The position numbers and the translations under genes are program-made. Shown here piece after piece: positions 11,240 through 23,831 of a stretch of 64,000 nucleotides of DNA. Below the pieces are notes generated by a model. The model saw only the letters and a program-made list of their open reading frames with translations, did not search any database and was not told where the DNA came from. How positions within the stretch are numbered: the first letter of the stretch is position 1; each line of letters begins with the position of its first letter. Source of the DNA: Citrus sinensis (Eukaryota > Streptophyta > Magnoliopsida > Sapindales > Rutaceae); assembly GCF_022201045.2 (NCBI RefSeq), contig NC_068556.1, forward strand, positions 6,674,001 to 6,738,000. The letters are read 5' to 3'.

Positions 11240-13992
11240 ATGGCTTCTCGAAGACGCATGCTCCTCAAAGTTATAATCCTCGGAGACAGCGGGTTAGTTA
11301 GTTTTCTTTTTCTGATATATTTTCACGCGAATATATTTTTGTTTGGATGCCGAGAAAATGGAATTGCGTGCGCTTTTGGTTCCATTTATTACATTACATC
11401 GCAATTAGATTAATCAGTTCAATTTTTTAATTACATTTATTGTGATATTCGAGTATTAAATCTGGATTGTTTGTTTGATCGGACGATTTTTGCATGTAAT
11501 GTTTCAATTCTCCTTTTCTTTTTCTTTTTTTGAATTTTAGGGTTAGTTTAGCTGCATTGTCCTCGAAATTGTGTTTGGTTGAAAGGAAAATGGAGAAAGA
11601 AAAGAATGAGGAAAGAAAATAAGAAATTTGCAAAGTGTTTGATGTTAGTTGGTTATGAAATATGATTTTGTTTTCCTTCTTGGGTTCGGTGCTTAATTTC
11701 TGATTTCTATTTACTTTGTACAGGGTTGGGAAGACTTCTTTGATGAATCAGTATCCTAAAAAGTTGCTTTCTTTTCGATTTAATATATGATCTTGTGTGT
11801 GTGTTTGTGCTTGTTTTTGCATGAAGTTAGATTTAAAGATGTGATTATCCTTACACTCAGCATTTAGATATGTGAACCGCAAGTTTAGTAACCAGTATAA
11901 AGCAACCATTGGGGCAGATTTCTTGACCAAAGAAGTCCAATTTGAGGACAGGCTTTTCACTTTGCAGGTTAGCTGGTTCACCTGTATATGCTGTGGGTGA
12001 CGGTTCTTGCTTTTTGTTAAATGCTTCATTATTGTAATTGTTACTCATAAATGAATTCGATTGTGCAATAATCTATATACGTTTGAGATTCTTCAGATTT
12101 TTACTACAACGCCTTGTCAGTGTGATGACTGTTACTGGTCAAGTTTTTGATGCTGTAGAGATATCTCAAATGAGAATTTTTTTTTATGCATTGAAAATTT
12201 TCAATTGGGAGGGTGGGATAAATTTTTGTTGTCTCTTTTGGCATGCATTTCATGGTCGTCTCTTCCTGAGTTTTACAGTGCTGAATGCTGGATATACTTC
12301 AAAATTAATCAGTGGATTTTTCTGTTGCAGATTTCAAATTGTATCCTGTACTTGTTCTATGAGTTTAGTAAACATAGGTATTCTACTATGAAGAAGCTGG
12401 TGTCAAAATTGGGAAAAATAAACCTCAAATTCCTTGGACATTCTTTTCATATCTCTCATTTTGATGACCTTAACTAAAACTATGAAAAAATTACTGTCAA
12501 ATCTGTTTAACTTACCCTACTTTAATCTGTAGAAATTCAGTGGAAATCAATAGGTTTGCATCCTTTATTTCCTTAAGTCTGCTGTTAGTAAATATGATCA
12601 TTATTTTTTTTTTCTTTTAGTAGCTTAGCAGAGAAATGTGCTTGAAACATCACATAGTTGTGACTGACTATACGCTTTCAGATATGGGATACAGCTGGAC
12701 AGGAAAGGTTTCAAAGTCTTGGAGTGGCTTTCTACCGTGGCGCAGACTGTTGTGTTCTTGTGTATGATGTGAATGTCATGAAATCATTTGATAATCTCAA
12801 CAATTGGCGAGAGGAGTTCCTGATTCAGGTAATTAGCAGTGCATTAACATCTGAGGAAATTCCAAGTCAATTGGATCAGAAACTAAATGTTTTCCTTTTT
12901 CAATTTCTTACCAGGCCAGCCCTTCTGATCCTGAAAACTTTCCATTTGTTGTATTGGGGAACAAGACAGATGTTGATGGTGGCAATAGTCGAGTGGTAAG
13001 ATGAATTTTCTTCCCTCAAACATCCAAATCATTATGGCATTTATAAATGATTGTGGCAATGTGCTTTTTATTCTTGTGTTTCTCTTGTATGAGATTTATG
13101 TGGTCATGTTCTGTTTTTTTCATCATGAACTGTTAATATACATCATAATCAGGTGTCTGAGAAGAAGGCAAAGGCATGGTGTGCTTCCAAAGGGAATATC
13201 CCTTATTTTGAAACATCTGCCAAAGAAGGTTTCAATGTAGAAGCTGCTTTTGAGTGTATAGCCAAAAACGCTCTGAAAAATGAACCTCAAGAAGAAGAGT
13301 AAGTATTTTTGAGATGTGTCTTTGTAGTTTAGATCTGCTCATTTGCTGTAGTTTCTGGTGAGGTGCTACAGTGAAGTGTTAATTTGTGGATGGTTATAGC
13401 TGATGGCTCTCTCATCAGCACTCAGCTCGTTTTCCTTGAAAACCATAAAGCTTCTTTCCCTGTCAAAATAATCCCTTTCACTAATTTGCTCTTTTTCACT
13501 TAAGTTGATCAGAAGTCAGAACACCCTCCAACTTTAATCTGCTGGGTTATAGCTGATGGCTCTCTCATCAGCACTCAGCTCGTTTTCCTTGAAAACCATA
13601 AAGCTTCTTTCCCTGTCAAAATAATCCCTTTAATCTGCTGCTTACTCTTTATCAAAGCAACTTGCATGGTTCAGTTGATTTTGCATCTATGAAATCAAAT
13701 CAAAGCAAGCTCTTTGCTTGATATCCTAGGAAGATCTGTAGTTTTCCCTTGGACAAAATTACAAGTCTTCAGAACTATAGAGATTGCATTAAGACTTTTG
13801 GGGACCTTGATATCCATCAAAACCTAGCCTTACTCAAGTCCTTATTGTTTAAGATTGGCATTTGATTTTGAGACATGCTGTCTTGGGTTGAAATTGCTAT
13901 CACGAATTCACTGTTAATGATGCAGTTATCTTCCAGACACCATTGATGTCGGCGGTGGCCAGCAGCAGAGATCTTCGGGTTGTGAATGTTAA
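11240..13992 (+). CDS. RABG3: RAB7-type small GTPase (RABG3 family)
   Basis: Late-endosome/vacuole Rab GTPase that drives fusion of prevacuolar compartments with the tonoplast. Exons: 11240-11292, 11724-11750, 11868-11967, 12682-12828, 12915-12995, 13153-13298, 13926-13992 (206 aa, the usual Rab7 length). Visible motifs: P-loop GDSGVGKTS, switch I with TIGADF, WDTAGQE of switch II, GNKTDV and ETSAK for guanine binding, and a C-terminal SSGCEC double-cysteine prenylation site. The start is the ATG of [10 protein letters not shown], the normal Rab7 N-terminus. The last intron carries an 87-bp duplication (separate entry). The exact RABG3 paralogue (a-f) cannot be set without a tree. Confidence 0.95.
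13392..13631 (+). repeat. 87-bp perfect direct repeat in last RAB7 intron; second copy flanked by 13-bp repeats
   Basis: Bases 13392-13478 recur without mismatch at 13545-13631, an offset of 153 bp. The second copy sits between two copies of CTTTAATCTGCTG (13532-13544 and 13628-13640), as if the 87 bp were pasted into a break whose ends were duplicated. Because the copies are identical, the event is recent. It lies wholly within the intron between 13299 and 13925. Confidence 0.95.
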
Positions 13993-14683
13993 AACTGGGG
14001 CTCGTAGGTGGTTCTGTTGTAACTGGTGGAATGCAAGTGAGGTCACCGTCAGATCAATTTGCCATGCAGCAATAAAGCGGGGAATATTAATCAAATTCAA
14101 TGTACAATACTAGTGCCTTGGACTGTATTCCACTATGTTTGCATTGTTTTTACCCTTCCTTTTTCTATATCATCTGGAATCTAATTGTTTTATGCTTTGT
14201 AATCATTGGATCATTCCGGAGGTTGATCTGGTTTTTGTCTTCTAATTTTTCTGCCATGAGTGAAAATATAGACTGAATATACATAGCAACACAGATGATC
14301 CTATCAAGTTCAATAAAGGAATCAGCAAACGTTCAAGTGATGAACAATTGCTAACATTTAGCTTTACAGTGATCTTAAAGGAAATCCACAAAATACACCA
14401 GCGCAAGTAGTGCAGGGAAGATATATGTTCTTTCCTATTCAAAATTGTCAGTTAGATCCTCTATAATGCCTATAAAATTATATCTGTTAACCTATGAAAA
14501 TTTGTGCTATTACAAGCATCCCAACTAGAACGAATATAGCACATCTATGCTATGAATACAAAACTATTTCCTCTAATAATGCCAACGACAAAATTTCAAA
14601 CACTTGTGAAAATAAAAATGCTACAGGAGATACTTTTAAATAAAATAACCGCGTTAGAATAGAGGGGTAGTAAAAATCTATCC

Positions 14684-17600
14684 TTATAGATTAGCCAACC
14701 GAAGGGTGCCAGATCCTTTCCTCCTCCTCCGTCGCTTTTGCCGGATTCTCCAGAAACTCAAAAATACCAAAACCCCTGCGAGGCAGCATAGTAGTCAATT
14801 CAACAGAACAGTAAAACCAACAGAAGATGAACGAAATTCTAAAATCTTACAAGAGGAAAATAGAAACTTCAAGGATGTTCACTAACCAGTAACTGCAACT
14901 ACTGCAGGTATGAGCCAATGGCTAGCAACCAGCACGGGCATATCAAGCTGCAAATTTGAAGTTAGGACACAGGAGATTTTTCAGTCCTTTATAATAAGAG
15001 AACCTAGATTTTCACTTCATAATAATAAAAAAAAAGTTATAATCCTAAAGACATTTTGTGTTCCTTACCTCTTCTCCATAGATTAAGCCCAAGTACTTGC
15101 TTCCCAAATAATCACTCTTATTTATCTGAGTGTACTTGGGACGTCTTGATTTTGAAATGTCCATGGTGGAATTGAAACCTCTACCCACATGAAAAACAGG
15201 ATAGCCTGGTATTTTTTTATCCCCTTCCCTTACATCTAAATTGTATCCCTTTGTTCCCCAAACCTCAAATCTAGAGTCACTTCTACAGGCCAAATCCTTG
15301 CCCACAACAGCAGAATATGAAGAGAAATTTACATCAGTTCTACGAGATGGCAACTGGTTGTCATCTTCGACCAAGGGTGTATCATGCTTACTAGAATCTG
15401 AAAAAAGTACTGAATCCCTAATGTTTGCACTGGTGAAATCTAATATCTTCCTTAGGAGCCAATAACAGTTAGTAACCATATGGCTGCTATCCAAACAATT
15501 GGAATCGCCGTATACTGCAATGCGACCTTCACCCACCTCTAGAAGACCAAGAATGGGGGAGTCAGCCTGCATAAGTCATAGAAACCATAAATACATACGA
15601 CAATAATCAATTGGATTCTTGCAAAACTAAAAATAACTCATGTTTATTGTAGGAATTCTACTTGTGCTGGAAAAGATAAAATTAACAATTCATTCAAAAA
15701 TAAATGTGCCGCTCCTAGGGGCATAGCCAAGTGGCTTTCAGCCTCTTTGTTTGGCTAGACACCGAGTTCAACTCCGAGCTGGTTAAGAATTATATTTGGG
15801 CTTTGCCCACCTCCTACCTTCTGAAAAACCTCTAGGAGTAATACTAGAGGTATGGGTTCAAACCCTGCTCACATGAGTGAGGAGAGGATTGGATATTTGG
15901 ATTGCCATCAAATTACGATTAACAACAATATGGCCTTCAACCAACTACAAACTAAATGTCTTACCGATGTTTGTGTCATATAGAAGAGAGAGAGTTGTGT
16001 TTTAAGCACTTGGCTTGTTCCATTCAGATCAAGTGAAGCGATGATGCAAATAAGATCCTCTCATTTCTTGCAAAGCAAGGTTTAAAATTTGAATGGCACA
16101 AACATGCTTGCATCTCTTTTGTGCTTATTAATCATTATAACTATCCAATCATCATCTAAACAACTGGAGAATCATACAAAATAAAAAAAAAATCAATCTT
16201 GTTTACAATGTTGTGCATTTCCATGGAATTAAAAAGATGATTCGGCAACCATATTTGATCCTTTAATAACCAAAAACCAAAAGAAAAAAATAAGCTGGAA
16301 ATGTCTACTCACCTTGGTTGTGCTGGAAGTCAGCACATTTTGGGTTGCCCCACTCTCCGTGGTATCCAGGAAAGGAAAGCTATGTACATTCCCACCTCCT
16401 GGAAACCTTACAATATCTGTTCCAGATGCATATCGACTCTGCTCACCATTGAGAGAAAAATCACCATTCAGAATCTTGTCTCCAAAAGCAATCCCAAATG
16501 GGGCCAGAAGATCATTCAATGCTGGAATGTTTGCACCTCCAGTGACTGGAGTCCACCAGCTTCGAGTATTATCATCAAAGAATCTCATCTTTACCATTGT
16601 CTCCACATTATACCACTCAGAAAAGACTGCCAATCCCAATCCAGTATTAAGAACATCATAACTCAGCTTTTCAATTTCTTCCTCAAAGTACTCATCCTCA
16701 AGATCCACAAGCATAAGTGTTCCATACTGGTGAGCATCAAAGCATGTAAAAGGAGAACCAAGTGTTTCAACATAATATCCTGCATCACGTAACATATTGA
16801 ACATGATATGGAAATTTGTATGGAGATGATCTCCATGCCAGTCAAGAATATCACTGCGAACATCCAAAGAGTCCCTAGGAATATATCCAGGAGGGTATTT
16901 AATACTGTGAAACTGATCCCATAAAACCCTTTTAGATCTAGGGGGCGTTGGAACCACTTTTAGTTTTAACTGAAGCATGCATGTACACCTCCGGGAGCTC
17001 TTTTCTCCTCGAGCAGGAGGACTGTGTACACTAACGCTTACGTTTCCTTCAATCTCTCCCGAAAATTTTGCACCTTCTTCCTTAATCTGCATGTGCAGTG
17101 CTAGATAACCAGTCCAAGGCCAGATTACTTCTGAATAGGTGAAGCGAATATTTAGAAGATTCCCTTCCTCACCCAAAGGATGCCATGTTGGTGGACCATC
17201 AACATAGCCAATTACACCCATCCCATTTAGAATGGTAACATTAAAAATAACAGGCATAGCACCTGCATAAAGTGGTTGTCGACAAAATGGCCATGAATAA
17301 GGGCAATCTGTAAAATCAAGAACGCTCGGGAAGATGCTTGCACGGGGTTGGTAGTTCTTTAGAATTTCATATGATTCTAACCTGACAAAAAAGTGAACAA
17401 ATAGGACCAATAATACTAAGTTAGCTGACGCTAAGAATGACGGCAACAAAAACAATAAATAGCGACAGTACTACTGAGAATGACAAAGAAATGAATTTGC
17501 ACCAAAACCAAGCACCCAGTGACTAACAGAACTTACAGATCAACTCTTCCTGCACCTTGCTCATACATGTTTGGACCAGAAAGCTTTGCAGCCCCCTCAA

Positions 17601-20600
17601 CCAAAGCTTGTTTCATGCTCGCTGGGTTTAGAATGTTTTTCCGATTGTTTTCAGGAATAACGCTAACGAGCAGGCAAACCACACCAGCAACCACAGGACT
17701 GGCCACACTAGTTCCTGATAAACTTTTACAACCTGTACTAATCTTAGACCCCATAATTTCCCGCCCATATGCCACAACATCTGGCTTCACACGACCGTAG
17801 CTGTAGATGCAATATACACAGTAAACATTTTAATACAAGTATGACCAAACAAGCTTATGGAGGAAGAAAAATACTTAAAAATAACAAAATTGTTATGAAT
17901 ATCTGCAGTTTATAGGATAAGTATAGAGGACAAAGGAAAAAGCATACAAGCATGACTAATTGTTTAACAAAGCAATGCAACAGAAGGACTTAATTTGTAG
18001 CCCAAAAAAATTGACAAGATTGGATAATTTCTTTGGATGGGAGAAGATCCTCAATACAACAAGTGGTCAAATCTCCTAGATTTGGATGCAATAGATATCC
18101 AACTGAGGTCTTGCAATTTAGAGAGTAATCTCTTTTCGAATTTTATTTTTATTTGAGCCACTGGGAAACTATGCAAAGTTTGCTGACATGAACCTGCAAC
18201 ATCTAGGAGAAATAGGAAACCGCAGTTTTTGAACGATGGATGACCAACAACAATCATGTAGAAGATTGTCGGGACAACTTTCATTTCAGGTAAATATATT
18301 GCAGACAAAGAAATGTACAAGTCAGATCCAGTTGTACTTCTATTGTTGGATATGTACAGCTCCAATCTTACAGCCCATAATCATTGAAATCTCCAACTGT
18401 TCAAGATCCTTGACTCTATCCAGGAAGATCAAAGTGAATGCGGCCATATCTTGTTTGATATAATTCATTCAGGGGAAAAACTGAAGAAGCACTCCAAAGA
18501 AATTGTCCTTTCCTTGGTTGACCATGCTTGCAAGCCCAATCACAAGTATGCCTTATACTCTAAACAAATGCCACAACCAAAACTACAGAATAAAAAAATT
18601 GACATTCTGATCATACCAGAATTTAGGATTTTCCAGATAATATCAGTAGAAGCAGTGGTTACTCTAAACAACCATAAAATTTATATAGACTAACCGACTT
18701 TCGGGGCTCAAATCAAAATAAAATCAAAGAACATTAAGATAGGAAGAATACCCATGAGGAATTTCCCATGTACTCATGCCACGTGAAGAAAATGAGGCTA
18801 TATGATCATTATAGTCAATGCCACCAACACCAATAACATCGCTCTGGTCTGCTGGATTGTTCAAAGTGCCATACAGTGGTCCATCATTTCCAATTGCCGA
18901 AACCATAATAATGTTATTTGCTGTTATTTCCCAGATCTGGTGAATGATTATGCAGCACTCAGTTATATTAAGGAAATTCTAAGTCTTATTGGCATAAATA
19001 TTTAACAGAGACAAATGAGCATGTTAAAGCATACAATAGATAGATATATTAAGAAAATTTTAAGTCTCATTCGCATAAATATTTAACAGACAAACATGCA
19101 TATTAAAGCATACAATGGATAGTTACTGAAGGTTTCTGCAGAAATAGTTGGCAACCTTACAGAATGATCCTTCATGAAACATGAAATGGATATAAAATTT
19201 AAGACATTGTACTCATTTTTCCTTGGAATTTGATAGGCATAAGAAAAGACCCACCATTATATCTTTGTAACAGCAAAGATCAATAACATTTTAGAAAGAA
19301 TCCAAGTTTCAAAAGTCTATCTTCACAAAACCCAAATTTCAACTACAAACTGATTAATTTGCAGGACAACGAAGTTTTACCTTCTCTATGAATGGGAGAT
19401 CCAAGTAATCAGGCCCTCCAATACTCAAGTTCAGCACATCTATATTGGTCGCGATAGCATAATTGAAGGCATCAAGGAACCACGATGTATATGATACCTG
19501 CAATAGGCTGAACACGAAATTCTCATAATCCTGACCAAAAGTTAAGAAAGGAAAGAAATTCAATAGCATAGCTAGCTTTAAAAATATGCTGAAGCCTAAA
19601 ATATTTTTGCTCTTAGCATGGAAACAATCACCCTACTTTCCTCATTGAAGACAGAGAGCAAAATCAAAACCTTTTGAAGCTTAATTAAATTTTAGTTATT
19701 GGATTATGAATAGTAAAACATATGCAGACAGAAACAACGGTAAGAAAAGGTCAACCACACAAGGACACAAAATGGGACACAAATGCCAGTGCAACTTCAT
19801 GTCATAGGAACAAAATAAACATATTCCACATATCCAACATGCATTACCTGCGCATCTGTAAACACACGAAATGCATAAATCTCCGTATCCGGTGCAAATC
19901 CAAGACACTCTGCATCTTGACCAGCAACAACTCCAGCAACAAATGTCCCATGTCCAAGATTATCATTTAAAGTATCTTCATTCGTCCAATTAGTACGTTC
20001 CTGAAAATTGCTCAAGGCATTAATTAAATGTCAGCTCTCTGCTATAAGCTAAAAGTAAATGTAGAATAAAAAATTCAATGACAAAGAATGTTCATTAACT
20101 TCACCATTCTATACTCCCATAGCATCAGTAACAGATCAAACTAAGAAACAGATAAGTACAACAACTTTTATCATTTTTATCCAACAAACAATACCTTGAT
20201 ATTACGGAAATGTGGATGGTTTTCTCGAATGCCAGTATCAAATATCGCCATTTTTACTTTAGCACCAGTGTACCCCTTTCCCCAAAGTGCATCAGCTCCA
20301 AACAAAGAAGTAACCTGAGACCTCTACAAGAGTAGGAAGAGGGAAAAAAAAAAATGAAAACACAATTAAAAAAAAAATCCCATTTCCAAAAAGCTTGTCC
20401 AAAAACTTATTCATATCTTGCACACGTGCAAACAAAAGAGATATGTCTCCACCTTGTAGGCCAAAAGTTCCAACACCTCAGAAATACAAGATTTGAACTT
20501 TGACCCACATAACAATTAATAAGAACAGCAATCCAGATTACAATGCTATGAATTCTCTAGAATTTCATTTAAATGCCAACAAATCAAAGAAGAAAAATTG

Positions 20601-21206
20601 AACTCAATTTTTTTTTCCACTCATTAATTGCCCCCCCCCCCCCCCCCCCCCAAAAAAAAAGAAGAAGAAGAAGATGAATACCTGCATCAAGAGATGGCGT
20701 CTCCAATTAATCGTGCAATTACTGGTGGTAGCCGTGTAATGCTCTCCTTCATTAAACGACATCGAAGTAAAGATCTTTCCGGGTCGTTTCTTCCCATCTT
20801 CGAAAGCCCCGCCAAGCAATCCCCTTTTATAGCTCGAATCCACACTCACATCCTTAACCAAATTCAGCCTCTCAATCTCTTCAATTAATCCTTGTTTCGC
20901 CGATTCCTCGACCGAAATTAACCCGAAATCGGTCGGGTACTTCGAGGCTGGGTTTTTCCTCTCGATCCATTTCCAGCCGTCTGGTGTAATCCTTGATTTT
21001 AGATACGAGCAGTGATCCTCGGCGGTTTTGTACTCCCTGAACCGGACTATGTAGTTGTTGCAAGAGATTCGGGTTTGGTTTTGGTTTTGAGTTGGGGTTT
21101 GGATCGGGCTAGGAGAAGGTATGAACTGAAGGAGGTAGAAGGACACGAGGACCGTGAGAAGAGAGGACTTGAACGGAAATGAGCTGAGCGTTCGATGTGG
21201 TGTCAT
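14684..21206 (-). CDS. SBT6.1: Site-1 protease, subtilisin-like SBT6.1
   Basis: Golgi membrane subtilase that cleaves membrane-bound bZIP transcription factors, pectin methylesterase propeptides and RALF precursors. Exons on the complement: 21206-20682, 20323-20195, 20000-19848, 19497-19381, 18936-18752, 17800-17537, 17381-16313, 15566-15069, 14947-14887, 14775-14684 (1,030 aa; the Arabidopsis protein is about the same length). An N-terminal signal anchor (about residues 11-30) is followed by a prodomain. The catalytic Asp is in AIFDTGI (about 204), His in LGHGTFVAG (about 235), and Ser in LSGTSVASP (about 401). A C-terminal transmembrane helix ([17 protein letters not shown]) is followed by an Arg/Lys-rich tail. 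All catalytic residues are present, so the gene looks functional. Confidence 0.95.
20631..20651. repeat. C21 homopolymer (G21 in the S1P transcript) next to 5' splice site
   Basis: Twenty-one consecutive C on the + strand start 30 bases into the first S1P intron as transcribed, after an A-rich/GAA tract. The S1P pre-mRNA therefore has a G21 run just downstream of the exon 1 donor at 20681. Its length is likely to vary between individuals and to be error-prone in sequencing. Confidence 0.9.
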
Positions 21207-21820
21207 GTTGCAGGGTACAACGATGTCGTTCGTACTGATCGATTTGGCGGGAAAATCCCCGCATCGGAGAACGGGGCTTACTGGCGTAGGCACCGCGTGG
21301 AATATTGTTTCTTACTCCTGTTTCGTGTCTGTCTCCTCTCTTGTTGGTTGCGAGGTAAACAAAATCAATAACACTACAGAGCTTCTGATTTAACAACTTC
21401 AAAGTGCATGAGATCCAGCCACGTGGTATTTGCATGTCTTAACCTCTAAATAGCATTTAAATCATTATGTTTCTATTATTTATCAACTAATGACATTGTT
21501 CCCAATTCGTATCAAATCGGTCCAAACACGTATGGAAGTAACTTATTATTATTTGACTACTTTAGAAATTATAAAAAATATTAAACGATTATAAAAGGTT
21601 CTGATTTATATCATTCTATTACTATATCTTTACAAAGCCTTTTATTTTATTATATTTCTGTTAATTTCATTAGTTGACTAATTAATTGGCAGGAAAAATT
21701 TTAATTTTAATCTTGAAACAAAAGTATAAAAATAAAAGTACTAAATATTTAGATTTATAGACGTGTAGGAATTATTTTTTAGCCAATTTATACTTTGAAT
21801 TTATAGTATTGTATTGCTTT

Positions 21821-22806
21821 TAGGGATGGCAAAAATCCCCACGGGGATGGGTACCCTCGGGGATTTTCCCCATTCGGGGAGGGTACCGGGATAATTTTAT
21901 ACCCAATTTTTTTTTCGGGGAGGGGACGGGGAAAATTTTTTACCCAACTTTTTATTCGGGGAGGGGACGGGGATGAGGTGGAATCCCCATCCCCTACCCA
22001 TTTCCCCATTTTAATTTTTAATTTTATTTTTATTTTTAAAATTACTAATAAATAAATAACAAAATTATAAATATTGTTAAAAATAATAAATATCAAAATA
22101 GTTGTATGTTGGGAAAGTGGTCACCCTTTGCCGGGAATTAGTTGAAGAGTATTAATTGAAGTTTTCACCAACTGTTTATTGCTTTGATTATACTGGTAGT
22201 AGTTCTTCTACTAGATCTACAGGGGATTCTTATAAGAAAGCAACCAAATGGATGACAGGTTTTAATGATTATGTAAACAATGGAGATTGTGCAGTTGTTG
22301 CAGATGAATTAGATTCATATTTGGATGAGAAAGTTATATCTCGGATGGAAGATTTTAATATTTTGAGTTGGTGGAAGACAAATGCTAATAGGTATCCTAC
22401 ATTAGCTCGAATTGCTAGAGATATTTTGGCAATTCCAATTACAACAGTTGCTTCTGAATCAGCTTTTAACACTAGTGGTAGAGTTGTGAGCTCATACCAT
22501 AACAAACTTCATCCAAGCACATTGGAGGCCTTAATGTGCTGTCAAAGTTGGTTACGAGCTTACAATAGCGGTATGAGTTTATTTTAATATGATTAATTTA
22601 AAATCGAAAATAAAAAATGTATTAGACTATTAATTATTCGGGGACCGGGGACCCTCGGGGATCCCCTGTTATTATTCGGGGAGGGGATGGGGATTCTCTC
22701 AAGCAATTTTGACGGGGACGAGGAGGGGACGGGGACATATGCAAAACATCGGGGATGGGTATGGGGAGATTGGTCCCCTCCCCTCCCCTCCCCATTGCCA
22801 TCCCTA
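21821..22806 (+). mobile_element. Internally deleted hAT transposon, 986 bp, with 8-bp TSD
   Basis: Tips TAGGGATGGCAA (left) and TTGCCATCCCTA (right) are perfect 12-bp inverted repeats. The flanking 8-bp direct repeats ATTGCTTT (21813-21820 and 22807-22814) are perfect. Subterminal zones of about 190 bp are packed with GGGGATGGGGA-like motifs on both sides, typical hAT transposase-binding clusters. The interior keeps only the transposase C-terminus (next entry), so this is a deletion derivative that could move only with help in trans. Identical flanks suggest modest age. Confidence 0.93.
22156..22587 (+). pseudogene. hAT transposase C-terminal (dimerisation) fragment
   Basis: The 3' remnant of a hAT transposase with the hATC dimerisation block: LDSYLDEK, then NILSWWKTNANRYPTLARIARDILAIPITTVASESAF, then GRVVSSYHNKLHPSTLEALMC. 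The BED zinc finger and the RNase-H-like catalytic core are absent. The first Met has no special support. The fragment sits inside the 986-bp element and reads towards its right end. Confidence 0.9.
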
Positions 22807-22814
22807 ATTGCTTT

Positions 22815-23831
22815 GTATATTATTACTTTTTATGATAATTATTATTGGTCAACTAACGTGCTAATGGAAACATAATAAATTAATTGATTTTATAAAAAAT
22901 AAAAAATGATAGATAATAACATTTTTATAATTATTTAATATTTTATAATTCTTAAAGAATTAAAGTAGTTATTCTAACTTTGGCTTAGATTCATTGAACT
23001 TGAAAGCAAAGTCATGAGGTTGAAGATGGAGCTATTTTGAATGGGGTAGTGATATTTCCACCCCACAAATTTTGTAAATCCATCTCACTTTTAAAAAATA
23101 ATTATAAAAAATTCTCTTATTTTTAAAAATTTCAAATAAAAGGATTCAGAAGAATTAATCAATTAAATCTATCTTAATTTATTTTGTTGTGACTTAGATT
23201 TTTTTATTATATTTCACTAATAAGATTGTTTTAACCTAAATTTAAATTGATTATTTTATCCTTAAAGGGTAAAAATACCAATAATTTAATTTAATTTCAA
23301 CAATTTTTTTTATTTTGTAAAAAATTCATTGTTTTTAAATAGTTAATTCTACTTTATTAGTATGATTATTAATTTTTAATTAAACTAATATAATGTCTTT
23401 ATGAGAAAATACTCATTAAATTATTAGGTTGTCAAATTTATATTATTTACATGTAAAATATTGAAAATTATTAGATTTCATCTAAGAAATTAGGTTATAA
23501 GTCACAAAATTAAGTACTTAAAGTATTAGATAGAAGAACACATATTTATTTAGAGCAAGTGAGTCATTTTATGTTATAAAGCAAAATAATTAAATAAAAC
23601 TTATATTAAAGCTACTTTAATAGTAAAAAAACTAAATAAGAAAAAAATATAACACCGACATGTACATATAAATACAAGGGTGTTGTAAAAGATAATTAAC
23701 ATTTTAATGCCCCTCAAGTTTTGGATATTTGTGAAAATGTCGGAAAATATTTATTTTAGAAACAATCAAACTCAACAATAAACGCGCACAAACGCTGTTA
23801 GTTGTTAATTACAAAGAGAAAAAACCAGTGG
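22815..23831. other. Intergenic AT-rich DNA upstream of RSY3
   Basis: No gene or defined element is seen. It contains the presumed promoter of the downstream gene. Confidence 0.5.

Noticed and set aside
16301-16792. Open frames opposite the large S1P exon
   Set aside because: Shadow frames of a well-supported conserved exon on the other strand.
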